From: Parasporobacterium sp.
GTDB taxonomy: Bacteria; Bacillota; Clostridia; Lachnospirales; Lachnospiraceae
Reading direction: 5' to 3'
Assembly (NCBI GenBank): GCA_017510065.1
Contig: JAFWOB010000090.1
Span: 1 to 32,546, forward strand
DNA length: 32,546 nucleotides
In this document: in pieces, positions 24,285 through 32,379 of the stretch
How positions within the stretch are numbered: position 1 is the first letter of the stretch
How the letters are laid out: each line of letters opens with the position of its first letter
Notes under the pieces: generated by a model
Database searches by the model: none
The model's input: the letters and a program-made list of their open reading frames with translations, nothing else
Told to the model about the DNA's origin: nothing
Position numbers and translations under genes: made by a program

Positions 24285-25187
24285 ATGGGAAACGAACTGT
24301 TTGGCAATCAGATCATTTTGAGCTGGCTTCAGTATTATATGGAACATACCCAGGTAGACCTGGAAAAAGTCAAGATCCTGGATATCACGGGGAGAAATAA
24401 AAACCTGATCCCGGCCATCGAGGCCAATCAATGTGTGATGGTCTTCACGGAAGCAGGCCATCATGATATTTTCTACCGCATGTGGGATGTTGGTCTTGGG
24501 GAGTGTGAGGTATGGTACAATGAAGGATCAGAGCCGGAAGGCCCCATCAAGCATGATAAGATCAAGGATATGATCAACCGGGGCATCAATGCGTCTGCCG
24601 CGATGTTGATCATTAATCCCAACGCCTGCAACACTTATAAGATCGGCATGAAAAATGCCAGCTTTTCCAAAGGATCCGTGCAGTATGTAGGAAGCGAGCT
24701 GCGGGCGATCATCCTGAACAAAATGCATGTTTCCTATGGAGATACTATCTGTATCATCAGCGGTGAGAGCATTGCCGTAGAATCGGCGATCCTGGCCAGC
24801 GAAGGTCATATCATTGCGGTGGAGTATTCCGCCAGGGACCGTGCAACACTGGAAGACAATGTGGACAAGTTCGGCATCAACAATGTGACCATCATCGACC
24901 ATGTGGATGACGAGACGCTGTCAGGGCTTCCCGTTCCTTCACTTACCATGCTTGTGGCATCTGCCAGCACGGAACAGGAGATCCGCTGCCTTCTCAAAGT
25001 AAATCCGAAGATGGAATTCGTGATCTATACCCTGGATTTCAGAATGGCTGCCAATATGCCCCTGCTTTTTGAGAAGTACGGGATCAAGGATATGGAAATG
25101 ATACAGGTGTCAGTTTCCAAAATGAACCAGAACAATATGTTCCAGACAGAACCTGCTCCGTGGATCATTTCCGGGAGATGTGTGTAA
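24285..25187 (+). CDS. CbiE/CbiT-like protein, degenerate precorrin methylase relative
   Basis: This encodes a 300-residue protein starting after GGAGAG at ATG 24285. The first ~130 residues look like a reduced CbiE half (VGLGECEVWYNEGSEPEGP). From ~140 it follows CbiT: GSELRAIILNKMHVSYGDTI, then IISGESIAVESAILASEGHI, a VEYSARDRATLEDNVDKFG segment and a late MIQVSVSKMNQNNMFQ. In CbiT the loop after the first strand is a glycine-rich SAM site (GxGxG); here it is SGES, so SAM binding is doubtful. No other cobalamin biosynthesis gene is present. The next gene starts 22 bases on and encodes an oxidoreductase subunit, so a role in that complex or its cofactor is possible but unproven. Confidence 0.65.
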   Translation: MGNELFGNQIILSWLQYYMEHTQVDLEKVKILDITGRNKNLIPAIEANQCVMVFTEAGHHDIFYRMWDVGLGECEVWYNEGSEPEGPIKHDKIKDMINRGINASAAMLIINPNACNTYKIGMKNASFSKGSVQYVGSELRAIILNKMHVSYGDTICIISGESIAVESAILASEGHIIAVEYSARDRATLEDNVDKFGINNVTIIDHVDDETLSGLPVPSLTMLVASASTEQEIRCLLKVNPKMEFVIYTLDFRMAANMPLLFEKYGIKDMEMIQVSVSKMNQNNMFQTEPAPWIISGRCV

Positions 25188-25209
25188 ATAAGACAGAAAG
25201 GTATCAGAC

Positions 25210-25788
25210 GTGAATAAGATTACAGAGATCAGATGGCATGGCCGGGGAGGGCAGGGAGCCAAAACCGCCTGCCTGCTGTTGGCAGATGTGGCATTTGCCG
25301 CAGGAAAATATGTACAGGGATTTCCGGAGTACGGGCCGGAAAGAATGGGTGCGCCGATTACCGCCTATAACCGGATCAGTGATGCGCGGTGCACAGTCCA
25401 TTCCAATATCTACACACCGGATTTTGTGGTGGTGGTAGATGAAAGCCTTCTGGAATCCGTGGATGTGACAGCCGGACTGAAAGAAGAAGGAGCCATAGTG
25501 ATCAATTCCGCAAAGGATCCGGAAAGCTTCCGGCCACTTGTGAATGGATACAAAGGCCGGATTTATACAATCGATGCCAGGAGCATCTCGGAAAAACACC
25601 TCGGAAACTATTTCCCGAATACACCTATGCTGGCAGCGATCGTTAAGGTCAGCGGAGTACTGGATGAAGATCAGTTTGCGGCAGATATGGAAGAGTCATT
25701 CCATCATAAATTTTCTTCCAAACCACAGGTGATCGAAGGTAACATGAACTGCCTGAAGGAATCGTTAAAGGAGGTAAAAGGAGCATGA
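25210..25788 (+). CDS. porG: 2-oxoacid:ferredoxin oxidoreductase, gamma subunit
   Basis: This encodes a 192-residue protein starting at a GTG (25210) with AAAGG upstream. The N-terminal IRWHGRGGQGAKTACLLLA and the following FPEYGPERMGAPITAYNRI are the hallmark of the gamma subunit of pyruvate/2-oxoacid:ferredoxin oxidoreductases. This subunit binds the CoA-transfer side of the complex. It is the first of four subunit genes in the order gamma, delta, alpha, beta, typical of four-subunit enzymes. Its stop overlaps the delta start (ATGA). Confidence 0.9.
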   Translation: MNKITEIRWHGRGGQGAKTACLLLADVAFAAGKYVQGFPEYGPERMGAPITAYNRISDARCTVHSNIYTPDFVVVVDESLLESVDVTAGLKEEGAIVINSAKDPESFRPLVNGYKGRIYTIDARSISEKHLGNYFPNTPMLAAIVKVSGVLDEDQFAADMEESFHHKFSSKPQVIEGNMNCLKESLKEVKGA

Positions 25789-26096
25789 TCAGACAGCCCA
25801 AGGACATTAACGAACAGACCCCTTGGCAGGAAATGACCATCGGCGGGGAGATTGCGGGACCGGCTACCTCTGTCGCGACCATGACCGGAGAATGGCGCAG
25901 CAACAGACCGGTCTATATCCCGGAAAACTGCAAACAGTGCCTTCTGTGTGCCCCGTTCTGCCCGGACTCTTCTATCCCGGTAACGGAAGGAAAGAGAGGG
26001 GATTTTGATTACGACCACTGCAAAGGATGCGGCATCTGCTATAAGATCTGTCCGTTTTCCGCCATTCAGTTTGTAAAGGAGGGAGAACCGTCATGA
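25785..26096 (+). CDS. porD: 2-oxoacid:ferredoxin oxidoreductase, delta subunit (ferredoxin-like)
   Basis: This encodes a 103-residue protein with two [4Fe-4S] binding sets: CKQCLLCAPFCPDSSIPV and CKGCGICYKICPFSAI. The N-terminal TPWQEMTIGGEIAGPAT is usual for delta subunits. It passes electrons from the thiamine diphosphate site of the beta subunit towards ferredoxin. It overlaps both its neighbours by four bases, so the subunits are translationally coupled. Confidence 0.92.
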   Translation: MIRQPKDINEQTPWQEMTIGGEIAGPATSVATMTGEWRSNRPVYIPENCKQCLLCAPFCPDSSIPVTEGKRGDFDYDHCKGCGICYKICPFSAIQFVKEGEPS

Positions 26097-27292
26097 GCAT
26101 CAAAGACAGAATGTCGGGAAATGAAGCCGTCGCCTACGCCATGAAACAGATCGAACCGGATGTGTTTGCGGCATTTCCCATTACTCCTTCCACGGAGATT
26201 CCCCAGTATTTTGCCCAGTATGCGGCAGACGGCAAAGTCTCCACAGAATTCGTGACCGTCGAGTCCGAGCATTCTTCCATGTCGGCCTGCATGGGCGCAG
26301 CGGCAGCTGGCTGCCGGGCTGTTACGGCAACTTCTTCTGCCGGTCTTGCCTTTATGTACGAGATGCTGTATGTGGTGGCATCTGCGAGGCTGCCGGTAAC
26401 CCTGGCCTGTGTGAACCGTGCACTGACGGGACCGATCAACATTAATAACGACCATTCAGATTCCATGGGAGCAAGAGATTCCGGATGGATCCAGATCTAT
26501 GCGGAAAACAACCAGGAAGCGTATGACAATTACCTGCAGGCCATGCGGATCTCGGAACATCCGGATGTAAGGCTTCCGATCATGATCTGTCAGGATGGAT
26601 TCATCACCTCCCATGCAGTAGAGAATATCCTGTTGGAAGCGGATGAAAAAGTAAAAACCTTTATCGGCCGCTATGAGCCGGAAAACTATCTGCTGAATTC
26701 GCAGACGCCGCTGGCAGTGGGTCCTTATGATACCTGTCCGTATTATATGGAACACAAAGTGCAGCAGGCTCAGGCCATGAAAAATGCCAAACAGGTGATC
26801 CTGGATGTGGCTGCTGATTTTGAAAAGGCTTTCGGGAGACATTACGGGCTCATCGAGACCTACCGGATGGAGGATGCGCAGGCTGCTGTTGTCCTGATCG
26901 GCAGCACGGCGGGTACGGCAAGGGCCTGTATTGACGAGATGAGGGTAGAAGGAAAGAAAGTCGGAATGATCAAGATCCGTTCCTTCCGTCCATTCCCTGC
27001 TGAGGAAATCGCGGAAGCACTGAAGCAGACGCAGGCGGTGGCTGTCATGGATAAGAGTGAAGGATTCTCCGGATGCGGAGGACCTGTCTTTGCGGAAACT
27101 GCCGGTGCTCTGATTGGTCTTCCCAAAATCCCGATGATGATCGATGTCGTCTTCGGCCTGGGAGGCAGGGACTGCAGAGTAGAGGACATCCGCAGGGTCT
27201 ATGCCCATCTGTTTGAGATGATCGAAAACAAAGAAAGAGGCCCGGTATATCTGCATATGGGACAGCGCAGCAATGAGAAGGAGGTGCTCTGA
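26093..27292 (+). CDS. porA: 2-oxoacid:ferredoxin oxidoreductase, alpha subunit
   Basis: This encodes a 399-residue protein preceded by AGGAGGG. GNEAVAYAMKQIEPDVFAAF, then FPITPSTEIPQYF, EFVTVESEHSSMSACMGAAA and ALTGPININNDHSDSMGARD are typical of the pyrimidine-binding alpha subunit, and the last is closest to pyruvate-type enzymes. A C-terminal transketolase-like domain contains VLIGSTAGTARACIDEMR and IKIRSFRPFPAEEI. Together with the beta subunit it would convert pyruvate (or another 2-oxoacid), CoA and oxidised ferredoxin to the acyl-CoA, CO2 and reduced ferredoxin. Pyruvate is the best guess, but 2-oxoisovalerate is not excluded. Confidence 0.88.
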   Translation: MSIKDRMSGNEAVAYAMKQIEPDVFAAFPITPSTEIPQYFAQYAADGKVSTEFVTVESEHSSMSACMGAAAAGCRAVTATSSAGLAFMYEMLYVVASARLPVTLACVNRALTGPININNDHSDSMGARDSGWIQIYAENNQEAYDNYLQAMRISEHPDVRLPIMICQDGFITSHAVENILLEADEKVKTFIGRYEPENYLLNSQTPLAVGPYDTCPYYMEHKVQQAQAMKNAKQVILDVAADFEKAFGRHYGLIETYRMEDAQAAVVLIGSTAGTARACIDEMRVEGKKVGMIKIRSFRPFPAEEIAEALKQTQAVAVMDKSEGFSGCGGPVFAETAGALIGLPKIPMMIDVVFGLGGRDCRVEDIRRVYAHLFEMIENKERGPVYLHMGQRSNEKEVL

Positions 27293-28221
27293 TGGCTTAT
27301 AATCATAAGATCGAGCTCAGCAAGCCGGAGCGGTTCGCTCCGGGTCACAGACTGTGTTCCGGGTGCGGTGCCGGTATTCTGTGCCGGGCTATGACCAGAG
27401 CACTGGATACAGAAGACAAGGCAGTCATCGTCAATGCAACCGGCTGCCTGGAAGTTTCCTCTTTCCTGTATCCTTATACCTCCTGGACGGATTCCTATAT
27501 TCATGGTGCCTTTGAAAATGCATCCGCTATCGGCAGCGGTGTGGAGGCAGCCATTAAGATGAAGCAGAAGAAGGGTGAACTGGAGGGCAATTTCAAGATC
27601 CTGGTGATCGGAGGCGACGGAGGAACCTATGATATCGGGTTCCAGTCTCTTTCCGGCGCGATGGAACGAGGCACGGACATGACATATTTTTGTTATGACA
27701 ACGAGGCCTATATGAATACAGGCATCCAGAGATCCTCTTCTACGCCGCGGTTTGCCAACGCTACTACAACGCCGGCAGGAACCCAGTCCGTCGGCAAGGT
27801 TCAGAACAAAAAGGATCTGACAGAGATCCTGGCGGCACATGGAATCCCATATGCAGCCCAGACCACCTACATCGGCAATCTGCGGGATCTTCATGAGAAA
27901 TCCCATAGAGCCATCTATACACCGGGGCCGGCGTTTGTCAACGTTCTGTCTCCCTGCCCGAGAGGCTGGCAATATCCAACGGAAGACCTGGCTCTTCTAT
28001 GCAAAATGGCAGTGGATACCTGTGTTTGGCCTATGTATGAAGTGATCGAGGGAAAATGGTATCTGAACTATGAGCCGAAAACAAAACTCCCTGTGGAAGA
28101 GTTTATGAAACTGCAGGGCAGATTCCGCCATTGCTTCAAGCCCGGCAATGAATGGACCATAGAAGAAGCTCAGAAATATGTGGACAGCAAATGGGAGGAA
28201 CTGCTCAGCAAAGTAAACTGA
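27292..28221 (+). CDS. porB: 2-oxoacid:ferredoxin oxidoreductase, beta subunit
   Basis: This encodes a 309-residue protein; its ATG overlaps the alpha stop by one base (TGATG), with AAGGAGG upstream. FAPGHRLCSGCGAGILCRAM supplies cluster-binding Cys residues, and VIGGDGGTYDIGFQSLSGA with YDNEAYMNTGIQRS is the thiamine diphosphate/Mg site. VNATGCLEVSSFLYPYTSW matches the substrate-pocket region of PorB. It completes the four-subunit enzyme, a central oxygen-sensitive reaction of strict anaerobes. The following MATE gene starts three bases after the stop. Confidence 0.9.
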   Translation: MAYNHKIELSKPERFAPGHRLCSGCGAGILCRAMTRALDTEDKAVIVNATGCLEVSSFLYPYTSWTDSYIHGAFENASAIGSGVEAAIKMKQKKGELEGNFKILVIGGDGGTYDIGFQSLSGAMERGTDMTYFCYDNEAYMNTGIQRSSSTPRFANATTTPAGTQSVGKVQNKKDLTEILAAHGIPYAAQTTYIGNLRDLHEKSHRAIYTPGPAFVNVLSPCPRGWQYPTEDLALLCKMAVDTCVWPMYEVIEGKWYLNYEPKTKLPVEEFMKLQGRFRHCFKPGNEWTIEEAQKYVDSKWEELLSKVN

Positions 28222-28223
28222 AC

Positions 28224-29618
28224 ATGACCGGAATACGAGCTTATATCGGAACAAATAAATATTATAAACGAATCTTTGTGATCATGCTGCCGATCCTCGC
28301 GCAGAACATGATCACAAATTTTGTAAGCCTTCTTGACAACATCATGGTCGGACAGGTAGGAACGGAGCCGATGTCCGGCGTTGCCATTTCCAATCAGCTG
28401 ATCTTTGTCTTCAATCTCTGTATCTTCGGCGGGCTGTCAGGAGCAGGTATCTTTACTGCACAGTATGTCGGAAAGGGAGACAATGAAGGTGTCCGGCATA
28501 CGGTCCGGATGAAGCTGTTCATAGCTGTTTTCAGCTCCCTTGCTTTTGCAATTATCTTCTGGCTGGCGGGAGGAGATCTGATCCGGCTGTTCCTGCATGA
28601 AGGAAAAGAGGGACTGGACCTTCAAAAGACGTTTGCATTTGGCATGGAGTATCTGCATGTGATGATGCTGCAGATGCTTCCGTTTGCTATCATGCAGATG
28701 TATTCTTCCACCCTGAGGGAAGCAGGACAGACTGTGGTGCCCATGCGTGCCAGCATGATCGCCGTGGCGGTCAATCTGGTAGGCAACTACATCCTGATTT
28801 TCGGAAAATTCGGAGCGCCGCAGATGGGAACGACAGGCGCGGCAGTCGCCACTGTGGTCTCCCGGTTTGTGGAACTGCTGATCCTGGTCATTTACTCGCA
28901 TCGTCATACACAGAAATACCCCTTCTTCCAAGGTCTTTACAGATCGATGCGGATCGGAAAGACGATGGCATTTACCATGATCCGGAAAGGACTCCCGCTG
29001 ATGCTGAACGAGATCCTGTGGGCGGCCGGAATGGCAACGCTGAACCAGTGCTATTCCATAAGAGGACTGGAAGTTGTTTCTGCGACCAATATTTCTTCCA
29101 CCATCGGAAACCTGTTCTTCTGCTTTACCATGGCGCTGGGTTCTACGATCACGATCATGATCGGTCATCATCTTGGGGCGGGGAAACTGGATGAAGCAGC
29201 TGCAGATTTTAAAAAGATCATGCTGCTGGGTGTAGCCATGTGCATCGTGATCGGGATCATCATGGTTGTTCTGGCGCCGGCAATGGCGAGTGTTTACAAC
29301 ACCTCTGATACCGTAAAGGCGATGGCAGCCCGTTTCCTGATGGTGATCGGGTGCTGCATGCCTTTGGAAGCCTATGTGAATGCCTGCTATTTTACCCTCC
29401 GGAGCGGAGGAAAGACGGTGATCACCTTTATCTTTGACAGTGCCTTTACCTGGGTCTGCCAGATCACACTGGCATTTGCCCTGACCCATTTTACGGATCT
29501 TCCCATTTTAACGATCTATATCCTGGTAAATGCGATGACATTTATCAAATGCCTGATCGGTTTCTTCATGGTCCGGTCCGGGGTCTGGATCGTCAATCTG
29601 GTGGCGGGAGAGGACTGA
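28224..29618 (+). CDS. MATE family exporter (second copy in window)
   Basis: This encodes a 464-residue protein with about twelve membrane spans; start ATG 28224 lies directly after the beta-subunit stop and has only a distant GGAGGA, so coupling is likely. IMLPILAQNMITNFVSLLDN and MVGQVGTEPMSGVAISNQL form the MATE N-terminal motif, and GGLSGAGIFTAQYVGKGDNE follows. The second half begins near FTMIRKGLPLMLNEILWAAG. It differs clearly from the MATE protein at 7200, so it is not a recent duplicate. The exported compound is unknown, and its link to the oxidoreductase may be only transcriptional. Confidence 0.88.
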   Translation: MTGIRAYIGTNKYYKRIFVIMLPILAQNMITNFVSLLDNIMVGQVGTEPMSGVAISNQLIFVFNLCIFGGLSGAGIFTAQYVGKGDNEGVRHTVRMKLFIAVFSSLAFAIIFWLAGGDLIRLFLHEGKEGLDLQKTFAFGMEYLHVMMLQMLPFAIMQMYSSTLREAGQTVVPMRASMIAVAVNLVGNYILIFGKFGAPQMGTTGAAVATVVSRFVELLILVIYSHRHTQKYPFFQGLYRSMRIGKTMAFTMIRKGLPLMLNEILWAAGMATLNQCYSIRGLEVVSATNISSTIGNLFFCFTMALGSTITIMIGHHLGAGKLDEAAADFKKIMLLGVAMCIVIGIIMVVLAPAMASVYNTSDTVKAMAARFLMVIGCCMPLEAYVNACYFTLRSGGKTVITFIFDSAFTWVCQITLAFALTHFTDLPILTIYILVNAMTFIKCLIGFFMVRSGVWIVNLVAGED

Positions 29619-29642
29619 CCTTTTTAATAAAAGGGAACAGTC
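29613..29642. terminator. Candidate shared hairpin between convergent genes
   Basis: GACTG (29613-29617) pairs with CAGTC (29638-29642), and CCTTTT with AAAAGG (29629-29634) inside it. The hairpin spans the stop of the MATE gene and touches the stop of the convergent HD gene, so it may serve both. T-runs are inside the stem, not after it, so termination is uncertain. Confidence 0.35.
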
Positions 29643-30174
29643 AGCCGCAGATGGCAAAGATGCTGCGTTTCGTTTTTTCTTCAATGGCAGCAACGAACAG
29701 TTCTGCGTTGCGGCGGTTTCTCCTGGCCGTTTCATTGTCAGGATCCCAGCCGCGCTTTATCATTTTATTTCGAAGATAATCAAATCTCTTTTCCACACCG
29801 ACAAAGGTGTCTTCCTGAACGAGCCGATCGCTGATGTACAGCAGATCGGCTTCTTTTACGTGATCAATTTCGTGATACGTCATGGTTCTCATGTGTTCAC
29901 GGACGATAGCCGCTTCCTGCAGAAAACCAAGTTCCTGAAGCCTGTCTGCCGCAACGATCTCATGATGCGGCAGTTTCCGCGCCATATCATGCACCATCCC
30001 TGCACCGTACAGAAGGGAGAGATCAAGATACCGGTATCGGCTGTCTGCCTGGATCAGTGCCTGGGCGATCCGCAGGGCACACTGTGTAACACCGCGGCAG
30101 TGTTTTCTTACATGCTCCGGCGTCTGGAATTCTTCATATAAGGATTGGATTTCCTGATCGGACAATCTTTTCAT
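29641..30174 (-). CDS. HD-domain phosphohydrolase-like protein
   Basis: This encodes a 177-residue protein starting at ATG 30174; no strong ribosome site is seen. TPEHVRKHCRGVTQCALRIA supplies early His residues (21, 25), VHDMARKL has the HD pair (62-63), and later candidates are His94 (VREHM) and Asp116 (YISDRLV). This order fits metal-dependent HD phosphohydrolases, which act on nucleotides or phosphate esters in the cytoplasm. Its substrate cannot be named. It is convergent with the MATE gene and divergent from the NlpC/P60 gene. Confidence 0.82.
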   Translation of the reverse strand: MKRLSDQEIQSLYEEFQTPEHVRKHCRGVTQCALRIAQALIQADSRYRYLDLSLLYGAGMVHDMARKLPHHEIVAADRLQELGFLQEAAIVREHMRTMTYHEIDHVKEADLLYISDRLVQEDTFVGVEKRFDYLRNKMIKRGWDPDNETARRNRRNAELFVAAIEEKTKRSIFAICG

Positions 30175-30187
30175 AGTAGCGATGAAA

Positions 30188-30228
30188 CTGAAAAAGCCCT
30201 TAAAATAAAGGAAAGAGAGGCTTTTCAG
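30188..30228. repeat. Inverted repeat upstream of the HD-domain gene
   Basis: CTGAAAAAGCC (30188-30198) pairs with GGCTTTTCAG (30219-30228) with one bulged base and a twenty-base loop. It lies in the leader of the HD gene, 14 bases from its start, and could affect its translation. Confidence 0.4.
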
Positions 30229-30270
30229 AGCTAAAAATATTACACAAAGATATAAAAATTATTAAAAAAG

Positions 30271-30351
30271 TGTTACAAAGTACTGTACAAAATGTTACGA
30301 CATGTGCTATATTATGACGGAACGATTAAGAAATAGGATTATAATTGTTAC
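30271..30351 (+). promoter_or_regulatory. TGTTAC repeats around the NlpC/P60 gene promoter
   Basis: TGTTAC occurs at 30271-30276, 30293-30298 and 30346-30351. The first two are 22 bases apart, two DNA turns, as expected for a dimer on one face. The second and third lie on either side of an extended -10 (TGCTATATT, 30305-30313). The pattern is like tandem sites for cell-wall response regulators such as WalR, but the spacing does not match its known consensus. Confidence 0.4.
30305..30313 (+). promoter_or_regulatory. Extended -10 promoter for the NlpC/P60 gene
   Basis: TGCTATATT lies about 150 bases before the start codon, giving a leader of ~135 bases. A second TATAAT is at 30340-30345, overlapping the third TGTTAC copy. 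Confidence 0.4.
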
Positions 30352-30355
30352 AGAC

Positions 30356-30400
30356 CAAGTGCGGACTGCCTTATGATATTAGGCGGATTGCACCGGCTTG
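30356..30400 (+). promoter_or_regulatory. Structured leader element of the NlpC/P60 gene
   Basis: CAAG (30356-30359) pairs with CTTG (30397-30400), TGC (30360-30362) with GCA (30390-30392), and GCCT (30368-30371) with AGGC (30381-30384). This gives a nested stem in the leader. It does not match the ydaO (c-di-AMP) riboswitch pattern that often controls cell wall hydrolases. The role is unknown. Confidence 0.35.
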
Positions 30401-30457
30401 TCAATGAGATCCTGTTATGATCGTTGGAAACTATGAGTAACGAGGAAACAGAAAATT

Positions 30458-32290
30458 ATGAGGAGAAAAAGAGACCGATCAGGCAGTGTAGCATTGGCAG
30501 CGACAACAATTGTGATAATACTGATAGGTGTTTCACTTTTTTCGATCTATTCGTTGTCAAAAAGCGGAAATGGCACACCCGCAAATGCTGAAGCTGCCGG
30601 AACCGAACGTGCCATGGATGCAAAAGTGCTGAGCAATGCTGATGAAGCTGCAGCAGAAGCAGCCGAGAGTGAGGCGCCGGAAGAAAACAGACAGGCTGGT
30701 ACTTCCAGGCAGTCAGGGGATAATCCCCTGAGGATCACAGGAGTGATCGATCTTGGCAGCCGGGGACCGGCACCGGACCTTCAGGTATCTGAAAGCAAGG
30801 AGCCGGTGCAGGACACGGAACCTGCGGTGAGTGCAGAACCGGAAACGGAAGCACAGGCAGCAGAAGAACCTGTTTATATACCGCCGGTGGTCGAGCCGCC
30901 TGTACGGGAAGAGGTTGTCAAGGAAGAACCTGTCATCCAGGAACCGGTCTATGAGGAACTGGCGTACGATGAGGCATTTTATGAGGAGCCGGAGATGGCA
31001 GCCTATGAAGAACCGGCTGTCGAATCGGAAGAGCTCAGCGATTATTATTCTGCAGCACAGGAGTATGCGGCAACACAGCTGAATTATTCATATGCGGAAC
31101 CGATCGACTGGGAGTTTACGGAAGAAGATGCGGAAGAAGTGATCGAACCTGACTACGCGTACGCACAGGAATATGAAGAAGTTCTGCCGCAGGAGGACAG
31201 TTATCAGGAAGAAGAATCCTGGAACGACGACAGTGTCTGGGAAGAAGAATCCTGGAGTGACGACAGCGTCTGGGAAGAAGAATCCTGGAGTGATGACAGC
31301 ACCTGGGAGGAAGAGTCCTGGAGCGACGACAGCGTCTGGGATGAAGAATCTCAGGAGGAAATTTACTCGGAAGAAGAGCCACAGCTTTTCAGCAGTTATT
31401 GGGATACATCCCTGTATGATATCTGGGATGATGAAAACGGTACCTGGATCTTCGACCGAAACACGGGAGAGACCTTCAATGCTCTGACTGGCCCGTCCGG
31501 AAACTATACAGCTCCGGCCGACGAAGAAGACTACAGCTATGAGACTTACAACTATGAGACTTATGAAGAGCCGGAAGAGTACGAAGAGTCCTATGAGACT
31601 TATGAAGAGCCGGAAGAGTACGAAGAGTCCTATGAGACTTATGAAGAGCCGGAAGAGTATTATACGGAAGAGTATGAGTCAGAATCCGGTTCCTACTGGG
31701 ACGATTCCAGATACGATGTCTGGGCGGATGATGTTGGCGTATGGGTATTCGACCGTGAAACAGGAGAACTGTTCAATGCAGAAACAGGTCCGGATCCGAA
31801 TTACGGGACGGAACCTGCTTCGGAAGAAACCTATGACGACTCAGAGGAGTATGATTCAGAGGAGTACGACGAGGAGTATTACTCGGAAGACTACGACGAG
31901 GATTACTACGAGGAAGAAGAAACCTATTATTCTCTGGGCCAGCAGATCGTGGATTACGCAATGGGCTTTGTAGGAGTTACCCCGTATGTATGGGGCGGCA
32001 ATTCGCTTTACGGCGGCACCGACTGTTCCGGATTTGTACATCTGATCTTCGCAAATTTCGGAATCTACTGCTCCCATGCGTCACTTGATTATACCGGTGG
32101 AAGCTTTGGCTACCGCATCAGTTTTGACGAACTTCAGCCGGGCGACATCGTGGTATACGGCGGAGGAGACCATGTGGCGATCTATGCCGGAAACGGCTAT
32201 GTGGTTCACTGCTCCAGCCCTGAAAACGGAACCGTTTACTGGGATATGAACTACAGATCCGATATGAGCTGGTTCTTAAGAGTATTGTAA
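30458..32290 (+). CDS. Membrane-anchored NlpC/P60 cell wall hydrolase with acidic-aromatic repeats
   Basis: This encodes a 610-residue protein; GAGG lies upstream of ATG 30458. A basic N-terminus (MRRKRDRSG) and one membrane span (about 10-32) orient the rest outside. Residues ~45-500 are very acidic and Tyr/Trp-rich with three repeat sets: four 11-residue EESWSDDSVWE units, about three 13-residue YETYEEPEEYEES units, and two copies of a ~35-residue block (YDIWDDENGTWIFDRNTGE and YDVWADDVGVWVFDRETGE). The C-terminal ~115 residues are an NlpC/P60 domain: YVWGGNSLYGGTDCSGF with catalytic Cys523, GGGDHVAIY with His572 and VVHCSS with His584. It should cleave peptide bonds in peptidoglycan stem peptides. 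The repeat region probably spans or binds the wall. Confidence 0.85.
   Translation: MRRKRDRSGSVALAATTIVIILIGVSLFSIYSLSKSGNGTPANAEAAGTERAMDAKVLSNADEAAAEAAESEAPEENRQAGTSRQSGDNPLRITGVIDLGSRGPAPDLQVSESKEPVQDTEPAVSAEPETEAQAAEEPVYIPPVVEPPVREEVVKEEPVIQEPVYEELAYDEAFYEEPEMAAYEEPAVESEELSDYYSAAQEYAATQLNYSYAEPIDWEFTEEDAEEVIEPDYAYAQEYEEVLPQEDSYQEEESWNDDSVWEEESWSDDSVWEEESWSDDSTWEEESWSDDSVWDEESQEEIYSEEEPQLFSSYWDTSLYDIWDDENGTWIFDRNTGETFNALTGPSGNYTAPADEEDYSYETYNYETYEEPEEYEESYETYEEPEEYEESYETYEEPEEYYTEEYESESGSYWDDSRYDVWADDVGVWVFDRETGELFNAETGPDPNYGTEPASEETYDDSEEYDSEEYDEEYYSEDYDEDYYEEEETYYSLGQQIVDYAMGFVGVTPYVWGGNSLYGGTDCSGFVHLIFANFGIYCSHASLDYTGGSFGYRISFDELQPGDIVVYGGGDHVAIYAGNGYVVHCSSPENGTVYWDMNYRSDMSWFLRVL
31211..31342 (+). 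repeat. Four 33-bp tandem repeats
   Basis: Units begin at 31211, 31244, 31277 and 31310 and encode the 11-residue EESWSDDSVWE motif. Differences are mostly silent or conservative, which suggests selection on the protein pattern after duplication. Confidence 0.85.
31553..31660 (+). repeat. Nearly three 39-bp tandem repeats
   Basis: Copies start at 31553, 31592 and 31631; the first two are identical and the third breaks off after 30 bases. They encode YETYEEPEEYEES. The identity points to very recent duplication or active length variation. Confidence 0.88.
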
Positions 32291-32341
32291 GCAGCCGAAC
32301 TTAAACTTGTTATTTCCCAGCGGCTTAAGTCCGGAAGAAAA

Positions 32342-32371
32342 GGGACTGTGCATGAAAATGCGCAGTCCTTT
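32342..32371 (+). terminator. Terminator after the NlpC/P60 gene
   Basis: An eleven-base stem with one G-T pair (32343-32353 with 32358-32368) and a GAAA loop is followed by TTTCT. It ends eight bases before the group II intron boundary. Confidence 0.65.
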
Positions 32372-32379
32372 CTCAGTTT

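Noticed and set aside
24285-25187. Cobalamin biosynthesis gene
   Set aside because: The SAM-binding loop is degenerate and no other corrin pathway gene lies nearby, so a B12 role is not supported.
28437-29489. 350-codon minus-strand frame
   Set aside because: It is antisense to the second MATE exporter and shows the same shadow composition.
30352-30457. Possible ydaO/c-di-AMP riboswitch before the NlpC/P60 gene
   Set aside because: The conserved GGGGAACCCA-like and GGGUGAAUC-like elements of that class are not present.
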